Assembly: GCA_020632655.1 (NCBI GenBank)
Contig: JACKFD010000005.1
Span: 248,001-312,000, forward strand
From: Spirochaetaceae bacterium
GTDB taxonomy: Bacteria > Myxococcota_A > UBA9160 > UBA4427
Direction of reading: 5' to 3'
DNA: 64,000 nucleotides
This document shows, piece by piece, positions 61,152 to 64,000 of the stretch; positions within the stretch are counted from its first letter, which is position 1, and each line of letters begins with the position of its first letter. The translations under genes were made by a program, and so were the position numbers. Under the pieces are notes generated by a model. That model was given only the letters and a program-made list of their open reading frames with translations, was not told the origin of the DNA and did no database searches.

Positions 61152-63488
61152 TCAGCCCGCCGACTTCGGCTCCTCGAGTCGCGCCCGCACCTCCCGGGCG
61201 CGATCGGTCTCGCCGCGTGCGTCGAGTACGGTCGCCAGGAGTCGCAGCCCCTCCTTGCCCGCCCGGAAGTGCACGGCGCGGCGGGCGAGCTCGACCGTGC
61301 GTTCGTCGTCCAGTCCCCGCTCGTGGCGGAGTCGGGCCAGCGCCAGCGCTGCGGTCGCGTCGTGCGGCAGCTCGTCGAGCAGCGCCGCCCAGCGCGCCTC
61401 GGCCTCCACGCCTCGCCCCGCCTCGGCGAGTCGGAGCGCCGCCTCGGCGTAGGCGGGCTCGAGGTCCGGGTCGAGATGGGCGGCGCGATCGTAGGCGACG
61501 AGGGCCGCTCCGAGATCGCCCGACTTCGCGTCGAGACGCGCGATCCCCAGATGCGCCAGCGCGTTGCGCGCGTCGATCGCGAGGGCACGCTCGAAGGCCT
61601 CCCGCGCCTCCTCGTCGCGGCCGAGCAGAGCGAGCGCGGCTCCCCGGGCCTCGTGCAGGGCATCGGCGTCGGGGCTCCGCGCCAGGGCGCGGTCGACGAG
61701 CTCGAGTGCTTCGGGGCCGCGGTCGAGCGCGTTCAGATGCAGGACGAGCGACCGCAGCGCCCTGGCATTCCCGGGCCGCGTGAGATCGAGGTCGCTGCCT
61801 TCGAGTATCGTCTTGACCGCTCCTTCGAGATTGCCCGTCGATGCGACGTACTCCGCGCGGGCGGCGACGGCGGCGGGCCAGGTCGGCTGGTTGCGCAGGT
61901 TGATCACGACGGCTTTGAGCCGGTCCTCGGGGCCGAAGCGACTCGCCAGTCGGATCGAGAGCGCGGCGCCTTCGTCGCTGTTCCTGTGGTCCCCCACGAA
62001 ACGGTTCATCGCAGCCCAGGCGTCTTCGCCGCGTCCTTCGGCCTCGAGGATCAGCGCGAGACGGAGTCCGGCGTCGCTGAAGGCCGGGTTCGAGCGGACG
62101 GACTGGCGGTACTCCGCGATCGCGCGGTCGAAGTCGCCCATGCGCTCCGCGGCCCGTGCGGCCCAGTAGCGCGCGCCGGGGTTGTTGGGCCAGAGCGGAA
62201 GCACGTCGTCGAGTCGCGCGAGCGCGGCGGCGGGGTCGCCGCGATTCAGGTGCACCCGCGCCTCGATCAGTCCGCGATAGGCGTCGTTCTCGAGACGCTG
62301 GGCGACCTCGAGGGCCTCGTCGTTCCGTCCCGCCCGCGCGAGGACGTCGCCGAGCGTCAGCGTGTCCATCGCCGTCGGGGCCTCGATGAGCGCGTAGCTC
62401 TTCTCAAAGGCGGCGGCGGCGGCGGGAAGGTCGTCGAGCGCGACGAAATGATCGGCCAGGCCCGCCCAGGAATCCTGCGCGGCGCGGCGATTCGAGAGCT
62501 GGGTTCCCGCGCGCAGCAGGGCTTCGGACTCCTCGTAGCGTTTCATGGACACGAGTCGGCGCGACAGGGAGAGACGGATCGAGCTGTCGTTCGGGCTCTG
62601 TTCGAGCGTCGCGCGCATCACGGCGTTCGCCGCCTCGGGCATCTGTCGCTGGTCCAGGAAGTCGACGTACTCGCCGACGACGGCCATGTTGCGCGGAAAC
62701 TGCTCGAGACAGGCCTCGAACTTCGCCTTCGCCTCGTCGTGTCGTCCCCGATCGTTCGCGAAGGCGGCCGCGATCGCACAGACCTGCGCGCGCAACGGTT
62801 CCGGTACGTCGCTGGCCTTCGCCTCGTCCTCGAGGGCGGTGATCCCCTCCGCCGCCTCGTCGACCCGCCCCATCGCGATCAGCGTCGAGACCCGTGCGAT
62901 CCGTGCGTTCACGTCGTCCGGGCGGAGCTCGATCACGCGGTCGAGATCTGCGATCACGCTCTCGAGGTCGTCGTGGTTCTCGAGCCGGGCGTTCGCGCGG
63001 ACGAGCAGCGCGTCGACGTCGTCGGGATCGTCCTCGAGCAGCTCGTTCGCGCTGCGGATCGCGTTCTCCCACTCCTGCGCGGCGAAGGCGGCGTTGGCGA
63101 GAGCGAGGCCGGCCGGTCGCTTCCACGCAGGCGACGCGGCCGCCTTGCGGATCGCCCAGATCGCCCGGTCCGGCGCGCCCGTATTGAGCAGCGCGATGCC
63201 GTAGAGGTAGCTGGCCTCGGGGTCGTCGGGATGCGCATCGACGAGACGGCGGAGCGGTTCGACGGTCGCGGTGAAGTCGCCCTTCGCCTGCAGCGCGCGC
63301 AGTTGATCCAGGGATTCGTCGCCGCCGCAGGCGAGCGCGACGACCGCGAGCAGGCAGGCGAGCGCGGCGGCGCGGGTGCGCGAGCGTGCATGCGTTCGGC
63401 GGGAGAGGGCTTCGCGAGGGCGGGCGGGCGTGGGGGAGGATGCGATCGAGAGGGCGCGAGAGGGGTGACACGCGCGGCGGATCTTCAT
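61152..63488 (-). CDS. TPR-repeat lipoprotein
   Basis: 778 residues. The leader is long and basic, then RAAALACLLAVVALACGGDE gives a lipoprotein signal with an L-A-C lipobox. The body is a chain of tetratricopeptide-like helical hairpins, e.g. ASYLYGIALLNTGAPDRAIW, DALLVRANARLENHDDLESV, GARYWAARAAERMGDFDRAI and NALAHLGIARLDAKSGDLGA, about 20 in total. Similar lipoproteins act in exopolysaccharide export or PEP-CTERM-related envelope assembly (PrsT-like TPR proteins), which would suit the neighbouring PEP-CTERM gene; this is inference. It is divergent from the sulfatase-fold gene, 35 bp apart. Confidence 0.87.
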   Translation of the reverse strand: MKIRRACHPSRALSIASSPTPARPREALSRRTHARSRTRAAALACLLAVVALACGGDESLDQLRALQAKGDFTATVEPLRRLVDAHPDDPEASYLYGIALLNTGAPDRAIWAIRKAAASPAWKRPAGLALANAAFAAQEWENAIRSANELLEDDPDDVDALLVRANARLENHDDLESVIADLDRVIELRPDDVNARIARVSTLIAMGRVDEAAEGITALEDEAKASDVPEPLRAQVCAIAAAFANDRGRHDEAKAKFEACLEQFPRNMAVVGEYVDFLDQRQMPEAANAVMRATLEQSPNDSSIRLSLSRRLVSMKRYEESEALLRAGTQLSNRRAAQDSWAGLADHFVALDDLPAAAAAFEKSYALIEAPTAMDTLTLGDVLARAGRNDEALEVAQRLENDAYRGLIEARVHLNRGDPAAALARLDDVLPLWPNNPGARYWAARAAERMGDFDRAIAEYRQSVRSNPAFSDAGLRLALILEAEGRGEDAWAAMNRFVGDHRNSDEGAALSIRLASRFGPEDRLKAVVINLRNQPTWPAAVAARAEYVASTGNLEGAVKTILEGSDLDLTRPGNARALRSLVLHLNALDRGPEALELVDRALARSPDADALHEARGAALALLGRDEEAREAFERALAIDARNALAHLGIARLDAKSGDLGAALVAYDRAAHLDPDLEPAYAEAALRLAEAGRGVEAEARWAALLDELPHDATAALALARLRHERGLDDERTVELARRAVHFRAGKEGLRLLATVLDARGETDRAREVRARLEEPKSAG

Positions 63489-63523
63489 GCGGCGAAGCTA
63501 GCAAGGCGCTAGCCTGCCCGCCC

Positions 63524-64000
63524 ATGAAAGAAGGCTCTCGCCGGGTATGGCCCTTCGTTCTCGTGGGGGGGCTGGCGCTCGTCGCCTACCTCTCCACGCT
63601 GGTCGAGATCACGACGGGCGATCTGCGACCGAAAGGCGAGTCCGCCGACGTCTACGGCCTGCGATTCCGGGACGACACGAACGTCCTCTTCGTCCTGATC
63701 GACACCCTGCGCGCCGATCGGCTCGGCGCCTACGGATACGATCGCGAGACGAGTCCCACCCTCGACTATCTCGCCTCGACGGGCGTGCGCTTCGCCCGGC
63801 ATCTCTCGCAATCGTCCTGGACGAAGTGCTCGATGGCTTCGTTGTGGACCTCTCTCTATCCCGTTCGGTCGGGTGTGACGCGCTTCGATCATGCGCTCCC
63901 GGAGGCGGCGCGGCTGCCGGCGGAGGTCTTCCGCGAGGCGGGCTTCACGACCGCGGGCATCTGGCGCAACGGCTGGGTCGCCGCGAATTTCGGCTTCGAC
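63524..64000 (+). CDS. Sulfatase-fold (alkaline phosphatase superfamily) membrane protein, 3' end cut off
   Basis: The first 159 codons of a longer gene run off the window. A membrane anchor (VWPFVLVGGLALVAYLSTL) precedes the core NVLFVLIDTLRADRLGAYGY with the metal-binding Asp, then SPTLDYLASTGVRFAR and SSWTKCSMASLWTSLYPVRS. The usual sulfatase C-x-P-x-R nucleophile motif is not present: the site reads C-S-M-A-S, typical of the phosphoethanolamine/phosphoglycerol transferase-like or inactive group. Activity on sulfate esters is therefore doubtful. ATG 63524 is the only sensible start. Confidence 0.88.
   Translation, partial: MKEGSRRVWPFVLVGGLALVAYLSTLVEITTGDLRPKGESADVYGLRFRDDTNVLFVLIDTLRADRLGAYGYDRETSPTLDYLASTGVRFARHLSQSSWTKCSMASLWTSLYPVRSGVTRFDHALPEAARLPAEVFREAGFTTAGIWRNGWVAANFGFD

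Noticed and set aside
61269..63512. Long plus-strand open frame of about 750 codons over the TPR lipoprotein gene
   Set aside because: It is the antisense shadow of a TPR gene with clear repeats and a lipobox; the high GC content keeps shadow frames open.
63509..63892. Minus-strand open frame at the right edge
   Set aside because: It is the antisense of the sulfatase-fold gene, which has a membrane anchor and the VLIDTLRADRLG motif.
1..64000. tRNA, rRNA, CRISPR array, prophage or insertion sequence
   Set aside because: No cloverleaf with T-loop GTTCGA-type sequence, no regular short repeats with spacers, no transposase or integrase pattern and no phage structural gene was found on reading both strands.

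Overview
The window is 64 kb of high-GC bacterial DNA (G+C roughly two thirds by eye) packed with genes on both strands. Gene content suggests an aerobic, Gram-negative heterotroph of the Myxococcota / former Deltaproteobacteria / Binatia type. Evidence: an alternative complex III (act) operon, PEP-CTERM proteins with sigma-54-like promoters, many class III CoA-transferases, acyl-CoA dehydrogenases, TauD-type dioxygenases and SnoaL-like proteins, a TonB-dependent receptor, and outer-membrane barrels. The taxon is inference; no rRNA, tRNA or ribosomal-protein gene is present to fix it. I saw no CRISPR array, prophage or intact insertion sequence.

Layout. 1-9.6 kb: catabolic genes, with a partial CaiB CoA-transferase, a minus-strand run (Zn alcohol dehydrogenase, SnoaL protein, membrane aldo/keto-reductase homologue, NUDIX hydrolase, CHK-type kinase), an amidohydrolase-aldehyde dehydrogenase pair and a TauD dioxygenase. 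9.57-10.72 kb: an islet of clearly lower G+C carrying an OmpA-like barrel. 10.7-14 kb: CoA-transferase, epimerase and a second TauD gene, each broken by single-base frameshifts; nothing else in the window shows this. 14-15.6 kb: a small unknown gene and a glycosyltransferase. 15.8-18.4 kb: a YfiR-like periplasmic protein overlapping a CHASE8-HAMP-methyl-accepting signal transducer. 18.6-25.3 kb: an MFS transporter coupled to a small HEAGH membrane protein, a PHP-domain lipoprotein and a degenerate rhomboid. 25.4-29.4 kb: hisS-speA-xthA. 29.6-34.5 kb: FG-GAP-like lipoprotein, nucleoside phosphorylase, a two-component pair, a PAC2 protein. 34.57-35.03 kb: an intergenic element built as a long imperfect inverted repeat. 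35-37.7 kb: Trm112-like protein and two acyl-CoA dehydrogenases. 38.4-46.1 kb: the complete actABCDEF operon, closed by a strong hairpin. 46.3-52.5 kb: active-type rhomboid, PEP-CTERM lamin-tail protein, triple SnoaL protein, SAM methyltransferase, second Zn alcohol dehydrogenase. 52.5-64 kb: TonB receptor, outer-membrane barrel, polytopic membrane protein, PEP-CTERM protein, two repeat lipoproteins and the start of a sulfatase-fold protein.

How it fits together. The act genes encode a quinol:electron-acceptor oxidoreductase of the respiratory chain. The CoA-transferase, acyl-CoA dehydrogenase and dehydrogenase genes point to degradation of organic acids, lipids or aromatic and steroid-like compounds; substrates cannot be read from sequence. 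The surface genes (PEP-CTERM, TonB, barrels, glycosyltransferase) fit an envelope-rich lifestyle. Most promising for novelty: the YfiR-CHASE8-MCP pair, the 453-bp inverted-repeat element, the switch-like leader and sigma-54-like sites of the PEP-CTERM genes, and the frameshift-dense patch beside the low-GC islet.
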